A stretch of DNA of 18,660 nucleotides from DATKMP01 sp035541775. Its GTDB lineage: Bacteria > Bacteroidota > Ignavibacteria > UBA10030. The notes beneath the pieces were generated by a model, which made no database searches, was not told the DNA's origin, and saw only the letters and a program-made list of their open reading frames with translations. Below, one piece after another: positions 7,497-14,488 of the stretch. Position 1 is the stretch's first letter; each line of letters opens with the position of its first letter. The stretch lies in the NCBI GenBank assembly GCA_035541775.1, contig DATKMP010000306.1:1-18660 (forward strand). The letters are read 5' to 3'. The translations under genes and the position numbers were made by a program.

Positions 7497-7545
7497 ATAA
7501 CATTGTAAGGAGTGCGCCAACGCAAAAAACGAAAGGGACCTGTCT

Positions 7546-7878
7546 ATGCTTGATTATGATGATGTAGAAACAAAAGCTCTTAAAGTTTTAAAAAACTTTT
7601 TTCATATGAATGACAAATCGGATGACGATGTGCTGGCGATGAAGCTTCATGATTTAGAATTAAACGGCAGCGGCAATATGCAAGATCCGTTCGCGCACGC
7701 CCGCGCCTTGTGCCAGGAATTAAAAACGGTGTTTCTGCAAGCAAGCGACAACCTTCCCGCGTTGCATCTTGATCTTGAAATGTTGACTCTCACCGATCAT
7801 GGCACATGGAGTATCGACCAGTTCATCAGTCGTATATCACATTCATTATATTCTTTGAAGAAGGAGGAGGTGCGATAA
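7546..7878 (+). CDS. Small soluble, probably helical protein, function unknown
   Basis: 110 residues, no signal peptide or membrane segment. It is acidic at the N-terminus (MLDYDDVETKALKVL) and predominantly helix-forming by composition, with a conserved-looking core DPFAHARALCQELKTVFL and an ending FISRISHSLYSLKKEEVR. A purine-rich site (gaaaggga) precedes the ATG. I recognise no family. Its position just before a cytosolic subtilisin-like protease, and its size, would suit an adaptor or protein-interaction domain, as in small proteins that accompany effector proteases in bacterial conflict systems. That is inference. The spacer to the protease gene is 170 bp. Confidence 0.65.
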   Translation: MLDYDDVETKALKVLKNFFHMNDKSDDDVLAMKLHDLELNGSGNMQDPFAHARALCQELKTVFLQASDNLPALHLDLEMLTLTDHGTWSIDQFISRISHSLYSLKKEEVR

Positions 7879-8048
7879 AAAACAACTCCTCAATCGTCAT
7901 GCTGAGAAAGGAAAAGATTCAGAAAGAATTTTCATCGGTCACTTACGATCATAATCTTGCGGAGTGTCACAAAACGAGCATCTTGAGAAATGCAAGACAA
8001 CAATAATTTTGATGCGAAATTTTTATAGCGGCAAGGAGGAAAAATCAT

Positions 8049-8915
8049 ATGAGCGAAACTTACGACCCCAATGCGGACCCGACTAAAATGTTGATCGATT
8101 ACAATAAGCTTGTGCAAAATATTCCGAGTGAATGGCGGGAAACGCATGGCAAAAATATTAATATTGGAATTATTGATAGTGGAATGACTAGGAATCATCC
8201 CGATTTTCTCAATTATGTAACATCGGTAAATTCATTTGATTTCACTCAAAGTCCGAATTCTATAAACGACATTGCTAATCATGGTACGGGCATGGCGGGA
8301 ATTATTGGCGCACGCTCTACCAATCTAATGGGCATAAGAGGTGTAGCATCAGAATGCAATATCTTCTTCTTAAAAGCTGCTGATGATAGCGGAGATTTTT
8401 CAACTCAAAGCTTAAAAGACGTGATCGCATGGCTTACAAAAAACAATATCCACATTGTGAACTGTAGCTTCAGTATCTCTTACCCGAAATATCAAAAACT
8501 TTTTACCGATTGGAATACTCTCCGATCTATCGTTGTTGCCGCGGCCGGTGAAAATGAAACATTAACAGGAAGTAATTATTTTTATCCCGCAATGAATAAT
8601 AATTTTATTTCTGTCGGCACTATCGATCATCTCTTAAGTTCCCCGTTCAATCCACAGCTTAATTATATTATGCCTTTACCGTCAATAATTTCATGTTCAA
8701 ACAATCCGAATAATTGGTATAACCCTCTATCAGGATCGAGTCCGGCCACCGCCTTCATGACAGGAATAATTGCCCTGTATCTTTCGTTCACAAACAGCAT
8801 GCTCGTTTCCAAGAAAACGATAACAACCGTGTTAGATGCGATAGCCATTCCATATGATCAAAACATTGAATTTGGCCATTTAAGTATTATAAAACCAAAG
8901 GAGTTATTATCATGA
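8049..8915 (+). CDS. Compact cytosolic subtilisin-like serine protease (S8)
   Basis: 288 residues with a strong ribosome site (aaggagg) before ATG 8049. The subtilase triad is present in order: Asp43 in IGIIDSG, His78 in NHGTGMAG, Ser231 in SGSSPATAF (usual form GTSMATP). There is no signal peptide and no inhibitor pro-domain: the catalytic fold starts by about residue 36, so the enzyme is probably intracellular and made without autoprocessing. Two deviations stand out. The segment that normally reads AAAGN, supplying the oxyanion Asn, reads AAAGENE here, so ungapped alignment puts Glu168 there and Asn169 one later. The Thr and Pro around the catalytic Ser are replaced by Ser230 and Ala235. 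Activity may therefore be altered. The stop overlaps the next start as ATGA (8912-8915), so the two products are translationally coupled. Confidence 0.88.
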   Translation: MSETYDPNADPTKMLIDYNKLVQNIPSEWRETHGKNINIGIIDSGMTRNHPDFLNYVTSVNSFDFTQSPNSINDIANHGTGMAGIIGARSTNLMGIRGVASECNIFFLKAADDSGDFSTQSLKDVIAWLTKNNIHIVNCSFSISYPKYQKLFTDWNTLRSIVVAAAGENETLTGSNYFYPAMNNNFISVGTIDHLLSSPFNPQLNYIMPLPSIISCSNNPNNWYNPLSGSSPATAFMTGIIALYLSFTNSMLVSKKTITTVLDAIAIPYDQNIEFGHLSIIKPKELLS

Positions 8916-10846
8916 AAAAATTTGCACTTTTGGGGATCATTATTTTTGTCTTTACGAATGGAGGGTCAGGGCAAAGCATCTATTATGATGTTTTCTCTTT
9001 AAGGAAATATATTAATGCGGACGGCGAATTAAAACCCATGGATGATATGTACAAAGTTTTAGCTTGTTATTCACAAAATACAACGCCGACCAATTCGACT
9101 TTAGATGTAGAATTCGATGGCGGTGCTGGTAAAAACCCATTCATTATTATTTCCAGCAGTACACACGCAATGGTTTCCTATGTGAACCAACCGATCTCCT
9201 TTTCTCCCCTCAGCAATCTTAACGTCACCGCACTCGCCGATGGTATGGCAAAGTTTTTAGTAACACGAGCCAAGGAAGAACTTACTATATCGTTTTTTGA
9301 TAATTTCAGATCGGTCATTAACGACTCCAGGTTCAAAGATTTACAGACACTGTTTCCTGCGACCTATAAAACTTTAAATGCAATCGGTGACCAAATTTAT
9401 TATTATGATGCATATCTGCAAACACTGCGCGATAGTTTTAAAAAAGATTTGCATGAATTGCCGCAGCGCCTTCCGACCATCATAGACAATCATCCGGATT
9501 ATTTTCTTCAACATCCCGGTATGGAAGCAATATTTCGAAGTGGATTATATCTGTACGATTCACTCAGTATGAATAAAACATTCGGTCCTGTATTACGGAA
9601 TTATCCCGTTGCCTATTTAGGCAAATTAAATCCGAACATTAAAGCTTCAGTCCAGACCGTTCAACTGATTTCCGAATCGCTCCGCGATACCGCATGGTTT
9701 TCTCGCCCCAATGCGTATTGGGTATCGAAACAGCAAATCGAAAAACTTCTCGAAGACACCGTCGCATTCAAAATTTATCTGGGACTTCTTTATCAGAAAG
9801 CCAAGATAGAGAACATCACGTTCGATCATCATGTAACATTGACTTCCGTGCTGGATACCGTTGCAGCAAAATACGACCGGTATGCCGATGCTTATCGCAC
9901 ATATTTCTGGGAAATCGGAAACAAAACGGATGAACTGACATCGTTCATCAATAAATATCAAGACACCACGATCAAACTGAATGATACAGCAAAATTGGAA
10001 TTCTATGCTCAATATGTTTCAACCGGAATTGATTTGTTGGAAACGGCAACCGATGTGAGCTCTCTTGGATTAACGGACTCTTCTATTATGAAAGTGAACA
10101 ACTTTTTTCTTCATGCACAGGATTCGCTTTCCGCATACATCACCACTATGCGCTCGGCGGCTAACTTAGTTTTCGACATCAAGCAACGCGACTACACTTC
10201 ATCTATTGTCAATGTTTTTCAAATATACTCAGCAACTTTGGGTAACAGTTCTTCAGAATCGAACAGAAAGATTATGAAATATGGAACATTTATGGCTTCG
10301 ATCGTTCAAGCAAAGACATCGGATGAAGTAGAACAAGCCATTGAAGCAACCGCATTGCCGGTCGGTTCTTCCAGATTAAAAAAAGAAAGCTGTGTCGACA
10401 TTTCCTTAAATGCCTTTGTGGGATTTTATGGCGGTTATGAACGAATTAAAGGACTCGATGGCCCACTTTTTGAAAATGGAAATTTTAATTCTTTCGGTTT
10501 AACTGCTCCCATCGGTGTTTGTATTAGTACGGGCACATGCATTGGCTCGTTTTCCTTGTTCGTCTCCTTTGTTGATATTGGCTCTGTCGCGTCATTTCGA
10601 TTCAGCAACGATTCTACCAAGCAGGTTCCGTCTATAACGTTACAGGACATCATCTCTCCCGGTGCCATGATATCGTATGGAATTCCCGGGGTTCCGCTGT
10701 CGTTGAATTTCGGCGCGCAAATAGGACCCAACTTGCGCGCAGTCACTGCCACAGCCAACGATTACAGCAATGCAATGTACTATCGATATAGTATTTCTCT
10801 CTGCGTCGATATTCCGTTGTTCGATTTTTATAACAAGCCGAAATAA
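8912..10846 (+). CDS. Exported 644-residue protein: helical body plus C-terminal outer-membrane-barrel-like domain
   Basis: The start ATG overlaps the protease stop by 4 bases; ccaaaggag (8895-8903) is its ribosome site. Residues 1-20 are a signal peptide (MKKFALLGIIIFVF, then GGSGQ). Residues about 21-490 are mainly amphipathic helices rich in Tyr, Asp and Ser, without catalytic motifs that I know. From about 494 the sequence alternates hydrophobic and polar residues with many glycines (ISLNAFVGFYGGYE, SLFVSFVDIG, SLNFGAQIGPNLR) and ends YRYSISLCVDIPLFDF, which suits a small beta-barrel in the outer membrane. No named family is recognised. Strict coupling of an exported protein to a cytosolic protease is unusual and suggests joint function, for example as substrate, receptor or immunity component. 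That part is inference. Confidence 0.78.
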   Translation: MKKFALLGIIIFVFTNGGSGQSIYYDVFSLRKYINADGELKPMDDMYKVLACYSQNTTPTNSTLDVEFDGGAGKNPFIIISSSTHAMVSYVNQPISFSPLSNLNVTALADGMAKFLVTRAKEELTISFFDNFRSVINDSRFKDLQTLFPATYKTLNAIGDQIYYYDAYLQTLRDSFKKDLHELPQRLPTIIDNHPDYFLQHPGMEAIFRSGLYLYDSLSMNKTFGPVLRNYPVAYLGKLNPNIKASVQTVQLISESLRDTAWFSRPNAYWVSKQQIEKLLEDTVAFKIYLGLLYQKAKIENITFDHHVTLTSVLDTVAAKYDRYADAYRTYFWEIGNKTDELTSFINKYQDTTIKLNDTAKLEFYAQYVSTGIDLLETATDVSSLGLTDSSIMKVNNFFLHAQDSLSAYITTMRSAANLVFDIKQRDYTSSIVNVFQIYSATLGNSSSESNRKIMKYGTFMASIVQAKTSDEVEQAIEATALPVGSSRLKKESCVDISLNAFVGFYGGYERIKGLDGPLFENGNFNSFGLTAPIGVCISTGTCIGSFSLFVSFVDIGSVASFRFSNDSTKQVPSITLQDIISPGAMISYGIPGVPLSLNFGAQIGPNLRAVTATANDYSNAMYYRYSISLCVDIPLFDFYNKPK

Positions 10847-10910
10847 AAATTGTTGTACTGTTATGATTATTTGCATGGCACCGAGCTCTCTGCTTTCTGC
10901 AATCATATAC

Positions 10911-10917
10911 AAAAGGA
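10911..10917 (+). promoter_or_regulatory. Ribosome binding site fixing the start at 10925
   Basis: aaaagga lies 7 bases before ATG 10925. An upstream in-frame TTG at 10850 has no such site and would add 25 residues of unlikely sequence before the membrane segment. Confidence 0.65.
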
Positions 10918-10924
10918 ATATATT

Positions 10925-11614
10925 ATGTCTCTTCTCACTCCCATCCTCTCCGGCTTGCAATTGCTTTCCGGGCTTGCCGGTGTGTTCATCGATCCCGCCA
11001 ATAAACGCAACCGATGGATTTTTATAGCACTGCTTATTTTAATTTTCGGCGCTACCGTTGCAAGCGATGTTCAAGATGCACGCAATCAGCAAAAGGAACA
11101 ACAAAGTTCTAAACAAGAACTTGACTCTCTGCTTGCACAAAACAACGCCATCACCGCCATGTTAAATCAAGTCCTGATCGGTTATGGCAACACCAAAACA
11201 TCTTTTTCGGTTTTAGAATTAAAACGCAGTGTCGAAGCCGACACGCGCTTACGAACGCTTGCTGCAACTGTCCCGATGGTGAAACCGACCCTGCGTGTAG
11301 AATACTTTATCAAGCAAGCCGACGGCGCCATCATCGCTCCGATTTTGCGGCGTTTCGGTTTTCGGATTGACATCAAACAACCCGTCAATACTATTCCCAC
11401 CAATCTTATCTGGGTTGGTAATAATGTGACCTTAGAGGAAACGAAACAACTTGCCTTTGCTCTTATTCGTGCCGGTGTGGAATTGCGTTCGATCGAACGA
11501 TTTCAGAATGGCGCTGGAGCGAAAGCGAACCTGATTCAGGTCGGTTCCGATCCGGCAGTGCAATCGCGGCCTGTCTTAACCGTTGAACAGGTTGCTGCGA
11601 TGGCCCAACTGTAA
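10925..11614 (+). CDS. Membrane-anchored coiled-coil protein with C-terminal alpha/beta domain, function unknown
   Basis: 229 residues. Two hydrophobic segments lie at about 3-21 and 31-46, separated by a charged turn (DPANKRNR). A coiled coil rich in Gln, Glu and Lys follows at about 48-85, and a compact domain at about 122-208 begins with RVEYFIKQADG and contains FGFRIDIK, NLIWVGNNVTLEETKQLAFALIRAGVELRSI (given in part: NLIWVGN, LAFALIRAGVEL) and KANLIQVGSD. Its beta-alpha-beta pattern resembles small ligand- or peptide-binding folds, but I cannot assign a family. A Val/Ala-rich tail ends the protein. It follows the barrel protein by 78 bases, so it is likely in the same transcript, and it would place a soluble domain next to the inner membrane. 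After it an inverted repeat (11640-11681) may end the cluster. Confidence 0.75.
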   Translation: MSLLTPILSGLQLLSGLAGVFIDPANKRNRWIFIALLILIFGATVASDVQDARNQQKEQQSSKQELDSLLAQNNAITAMLNQVLIGYGNTKTSFSVLELKRSVEADTRLRTLAATVPMVKPTLRVEYFIKQADGAIIAPILRRFGFRIDIKQPVNTIPTNLIWVGNNVTLEETKQLAFALIRAGVELRSIERFQNGAGAKANLIQVGSDPAVQSRPVLTVEQVAAMAQL

Positions 11615-11639
11615 CTATCGTTGATGAATTCCTGCAGAA

Positions 11640-11681
11640 CATCCATCCGCCATCCGATTTCTTGAAGATGCCGGATGGATG
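11640..11681. repeat. 10-bp inverted repeat at the end of the cluster
   Basis: catccatccg (11640-11649) pairs with cggatggatg (11672-11681); the inner copy catccg (11651-11656) can compete for the same partner. It sits 26 bases after the stop of the preceding gene. It could act as a transcription end without a T-tract, or as an mRNA stabiliser. Confidence 0.5.
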
Positions 11682-11854
11682 GGAGAAAAAACGGACATTT
11701 CTTCCGCTGCAACCGATTGCGCTTCTAAAGAAACTGTTGCATTTAAAAATTCCTTTTGTAATATTGCATCAAGATTGATTGACACACAAATTATTCAGAC
11801 AGCAAACGGGACGAAGTGTGGTGAAGGTTGTGGTTGTGAGGAATTCGTTGCTTG

Positions 11855-11869
11855 CCCGCCGCAGGCGGG
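11855..11869. repeat. GC-rich hairpin
   Basis: cccgcc (11855-11860), loop gca, ggcggg (11864-11869): a short, very stable stem-loop in non-coding DNA, of the kind found in dispersed intergenic palindromes. No T-tract follows, so it is not an obvious terminator. Confidence 0.5.
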
Positions 11870-11967
11870 AGTCGTTGAGATGATGAATCTATTCTTTATG
11901 GACGAGTGCATAAGAAAAAGCGGGATGGGAAAATGCAGTTGAAAGATTTACGTGAATTTAAAAACTG

Positions 11968-12036
11968 TGTCTATATATTACATAGAAGCGTGATATATAT
12001 CCCGAAGGGATCACTTTGTGAAACAATGTCTATATA
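11968..12036. repeat. Hairpin flanked by direct repeats (possible dispersed intergenic element)
   Basis: The 10-mer tgtctatata occurs at 11968-11977 and again at 12027-12036. Between them, gtga (11990-11993) and tccc (12000-12003) pair with ggga (12007-12010) and tcac (12011-12014) around a gaa loop, with a 6-base AT bulge. The core tcccgaagggat (12000-12011) is repeated exactly at 13478-13489. Confidence 0.4.
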
Positions 12037-12097
12037 ATGCGTAGTTAGCTAGCGAGTCAGGACTTTACATGTTAGAACAACAAAAGGAGGTTTCTCT

Positions 12098-12568
12098 ATG
12101 ACCAAAGGAGAAGTTAGTCAAGATCAAATTAGGGCTTTGGCAGTCTTTTTCGGTTTGAGTTCTGGCGCGGGAGGTATATACATAACCTCTCTTCGTCATA
12201 CGATAACCGAGCTCCAAAATCAGACAAGCACATTAGAAAACCGTACCAAGACTATTAAAGCTAGCCTAGAAGATTCATTGGTATCTGCAACAGAGGAAGC
12301 AATCAAGAAATCACCACGAGCTTTCCAACAGATCCTTAATGACACATTTCAGAAATATTCCCATCGAATTGATGACGCTCATCGTCGAATCAACAATATC
12401 TCTCTGAAAATAGCGAGCTTCAGAAACGAACCCTTCAGACGCACTGACGGTTCTAAATCGAGCACAAATGATCTGTTGTTCTTAAATGGTATTAAAGATA
12501 GAGTTGATGGAACTAGCACTGCTTACTACAAAGAACTTGCTATTTCTATTCCTCCGGAGAATCATTAA
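12098..12568 (+). CDS. Small coiled-coil protein with weak N-terminal membrane segment, function unknown
   Basis: 156 residues with an excellent ribosome site (aaaggagg) before ATG 12098. Residues 11-31 (IRALAVFFGLSSGAGGIYIT) are moderately hydrophobic and may anchor the protein. Residues about 33-62 have a coiled-coil heptad pattern (ITELQNQTSTLENRTKTI), and 63-108 are further amphipathic helix. The C-terminal third is polar with no motif I know. The layout, an anchor followed by a coiled coil, resembles the protein at 10925, but the C-terminal domain is unrelated. Hairpin-rich spacers on both sides suggest it stands alone. No family is recognised. Confidence 0.68.
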   Translation: MTKGEVSQDQIRALAVFFGLSSGAGGIYITSLRHTITELQNQTSTLENRTKTIKASLEDSLVSATEEAIKKSPRAFQQILNDTFQKYSHRIDDAHRRINNISLKIASFRNEPFRRTDGSKSSTNDLLFLNGIKDRVDGTSTAYYKELAISIPPENH

Positions 12569-12570
12569 TG

Positions 12571-12598
12571 GCTGATTCACCCGCTGCCTAATCAGCGG
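12571..12598. repeat. Overlapping inverted repeats directly after the coiled-coil gene
   Basis: gctgatt (12571-12577) pairs with aatcagc (12590-12596); alternatively ccgctg (12581-12586) pairs with cagcgg (12593-12598). The following ttcaagctgacagg resembles the left end of some integron attC sites. A weak termination hairpin is the simpler reading. Confidence 0.4.
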
Positions 12599-12798
12599 TT
12601 CAAGCTGACAGGAAGATGATTGGATTAGTTTACCTTGAGATGTTATTTATAGCGACTTAACCATTTTAAAAAGAGTCCGCCTGTAGCGGATAAACCGGAG
12701 GCACAAAACATTTTACGAAGTAAAAAAATTTGATAGAAAAGAAAAAAAGCTATTGCGGGCGAATAGATATCAAAATAAATCGATGGTGAACAATTGAG

Positions 12799-13290
12799 AT
12801 GAATGTCAACAAAGAAAATATATACAATGGCCGTGAAACTGTTCGTAAGCAACAGCTAGACGGAGTATCACTTGCATCTTTTAAGAGTCGCGCCGGAGCT
12901 TTTATTATAGACTCGATTATTGTTGTTCTGATAGCCGTTCCGATTTTGATGTTCGGCGGAATGTTCCTTGGGCGCCTCGGCCTTGTTTCAGCACATAGCC
13001 ATTTTGAGTTTAATTTTGAAAATTGGTACAGTATGATGTTCGTTGTGCTCTACCATTCCCTTTCGATTTATTGTGGCAAGGGGCGGACTTTGGGAAAATA
13101 TTTCTTTGGTATCCGAGTTGTCTCGGTCGTTCATGAACATATCAACTTGTGGCATGCGATTGAGCGGGCACTGGGCTACGGCGCTTCATTGCTGGAATTT
13201 GGTTTTGGTTTCTTCCAATACTTTATCGATGAAAACAGGAGAACTGTTCATGATCGAATTGCTGAAACCATAGTCATTAAAGATCGGTAG
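12799..13290 (+). CDS. RDD-family integral membrane protein
   Basis: 163 residues. It shows the RDD family pattern: FKSRAGAFIIDSIIV (28-42) with Arg31 and Asp38, a first membrane helix at about 34-53, a second at about 77-92, the loop GRTLGKYFFGIRVV (95-108), and the C-terminal NRRTVHDRIAETIVI (146-160) with the conserved Arg-Thr-x-His-Asp. RDD proteins are small inner-membrane proteins; some have been linked to ion antiport, but most, including this type, have no proven role. The ribosome site is weak (ggtgaacaattgag). An upstream spacer of 230 bp and a downstream spacer with an 18-bp palindrome suggest an independent unit. Confidence 0.88.
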   Translation: MNVNKENIYNGRETVRKQQLDGVSLASFKSRAGAFIIDSIIVVLIAVPILMFGGMFLGRLGLVSAHSHFEFNFENWYSMMFVVLYHSLSIYCGKGRTLGKYFFGIRVVSVVHEHINLWHAIERALGYGASLLEFGFGFFQYFIDENRRTVHDRIAETIVIKDR

Positions 13291-13337
13291 CTTGCGGCCT
13301 GTCGCGCGCATCAAGCTCTGCTTGTCGAGAAAAATAA

Positions 13338-13355
13338 ATCACACGATCGTGTGAT
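13338..13355. promoter_or_regulatory. Perfect 18-bp palindrome, candidate operator
   Basis: atcacacgatcgtgtgat is a perfect palindrome, flanked by aaataa on the left and by a second aaataaatc 9 bases to its right. It lies 48 bases after the RDD stop and about 200 bases before the next gene. A dimeric regulator site is more likely than a terminator, since there is no loop and no T-tract. Confidence 0.45.
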
Positions 13356-13557
13356 GCAAAATAAATCGACGTGCGAATGTAAAGATCAATCACATAGTTG
13401 TCGTTGATAGAACGTGTATTCGTAATGTGAAAATTTAATTTCGTGTAATGTTCAACATATGTTGTTTGTGCGGCGGCTCCCGAAGGGATTCCTTTGGCAT
13501 GAAATCCTGTCCGTTCGCCGGCGAAAAAAAGTATGGAGTAATTTAATCGGAAGGAAT

Positions 13558-14127
13558 ATGATAATATCACAAATTCTTAGCTATGCTATTTTTCTGTTTC
13601 CCATATCAGAGGTAGCTCTTTTAATTTTCAAGCGCAGTAATAAATCTTCTTCTGCTATCGGAGATAAAGGTTCGTTACAACTTCTCTGGTTTTCCATTAT
13701 AGGTTCCATAGGAATCGCGGTTGCTCTTCAGTGGTATCCGTTGGCTGTTTTTCAACTATCGCGGCCCATCGTCAACCTCATAGCACTTTGTTTGCTCATA
13801 AGCGGTTTTATTATTCGATGGATATCCATTATCTCTCTCGGTAGAATGTTTACCGTTGACGTTGCGATTCAAAAAGAGCACCAATTGATGCAGAACGGTT
13901 TATACAAATATGTTCGCCACCCTTCGTACTCAGGTATGCTTATTGAGTTCCTGGGATTGGCTGTCTATTTCGGAACTTGGATCTGCCTCCTTGTTGTCAT
14001 GGTACCTGTTACCATCGCATTATTATTTCGGATTAAAAGCGAAGAAAGTGCCTTGATGAAAGAGTTCGGCAAACAATATGAAGAATATAAGGCACATACA
14101 AAATCCATTATACCGGGAATAGTGTGA
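13558..14127 (+). CDS. Isoprenylcysteine carboxyl methyltransferase (ICMT)-family membrane protein
   Basis: 189 residues from ATG 13558, preceded by ggaagga. A longer frame from ATG 13459 would run through a hairpin sequence and add 33 non-hydrophobic residues, so I reject it. Membrane helices lie at about 2-22, 42-61, 71-90 and 125-155. The family signature is clear: LYKYVRHPSYSGMLIEFLG (115-133), with the Arg-His-Pro that contacts S-adenosylmethionine, and the C-terminal EESALMKEFGKQYEEY (162-177) with conserved acidic residues. Members methylate isoprenylcysteine in eukaryotes; the bacterial substrates (lipids, isoprenoids or others) are mostly unknown. Loose spacing to both neighbours gives no functional link. 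Family assignment is strong, substrate unknown. Confidence 0.9.
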   Translation: MIISQILSYAIFLFPISEVALLIFKRSNKSSSAIGDKGSLQLLWFSIIGSIGIAVALQWYPLAVFQLSRPIVNLIALCLLISGFIIRWISIISLGRMFTVDVAIQKEHQLMQNGLYKYVRHPSYSGMLIEFLGLAVYFGTWICLLVVMVPVTIALLFRIKSEESALMKEFGKQYEEYKAHTKSIIPGIV

Positions 14128-14488
14128 TGCTTCAAGATAGCCGCCGGCTTACGGTAAAGATGTTGATTGTTAAAATCTAAAATATTATGTTGCATGTAAA
14201 TATTTCATAGATAATGACTCTGAGAATGCGTTCACTTCTTAACAGATGGACGCATAGAACTACCGTTGCACAAAGCGTAACACAAAAAAATGAGTGCAAG
14301 GAACGAGGTGTGTAAGCCCGCCAAATGGCAAGACATGGCGGATAGTTGTTTTTTAAATTAATGTTTTCGTTTAGTAATGATGGACTTGGTCGGTTCAACA
14401 CCAAAGGAAGCTAAGCCGCCAACCGTTAGGGCAAAGCAAATGCAAAACAATTAATGTTAACACAACATTCATTTCGGGAGACCACTTT
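14128..14488. other. 361-bp spacer without a supported gene
   Basis: It contains a hairpin with a T-tract (14318-14353) and, near its end, aagctaagccgccaaccgtt followed by agggc (14409-14432), which resembles the right end of an integron attC site. Small frames on either strand lack ribosome sites and recognisable sequence. The ribosome site cgggag (14475-14480) of the next gene ends it. Confidence 0.55.
14318..14353 (+). terminator. Possible intrinsic terminator
   Basis: ccgcca (14318-14323) pairs with tggcgg (14336-14341), with a 12-base loop, then atagttg and six T (14348-14353). The loop is long and the T-run is displaced by several bases, and it lies about 190 bases after the ICMT-family gene. 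A weak candidate. Confidence 0.3.

Larger units (their letters stand above)
11615..12097. other. 483-bp spacer rich in hairpins, no supported gene
   Basis: Holds the inverted repeat at 11640-11681, a GC hairpin at 11855-11869 and a repeat-hairpin unit at 11968-12036. An 87-codon frame at 11679-11942 is open, but it starts inside the first hairpin, runs through the second and has no ribosome site, so I do not call it. The ribosome site of the next gene (aaaggagg) ends the spacer. Confidence 0.6.

Noticed and set aside
7899..8006. 35-codon frame before the subtilase gene
   Set aside because: No ribosome site at the ATG, no hydrophobic or domain pattern; most likely untranslated leader. A longer version from 7806 overlaps the real gene at 7546-7878.
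11679..11942. 87-codon Cys-rich open frame
   Set aside because: Starts inside a hairpin arm, passes through a second GC hairpin, has no ribosome site, and its composition is unlike the neighbouring proteins.
13514..13525. 12-bp palindrome ttcgccggcgaa followed by a run of A
   Set aside because: No loop for a hairpin terminator, and 12-bp palindromes are less remarkable than the 18-bp one nearby; left as an unassigned site.
13459..13557. N-terminal extension of the ICMT-family protein
   Set aside because: Runs through an intergenic hairpin core and has no ribosome site; ATG 13558 has ggaagga and begins a membrane helix.
14177..14404. Reverse-strand 75-codon frame
   Set aside because: No ribosome site or family pattern; covers the candidate terminator and other non-coding structures.
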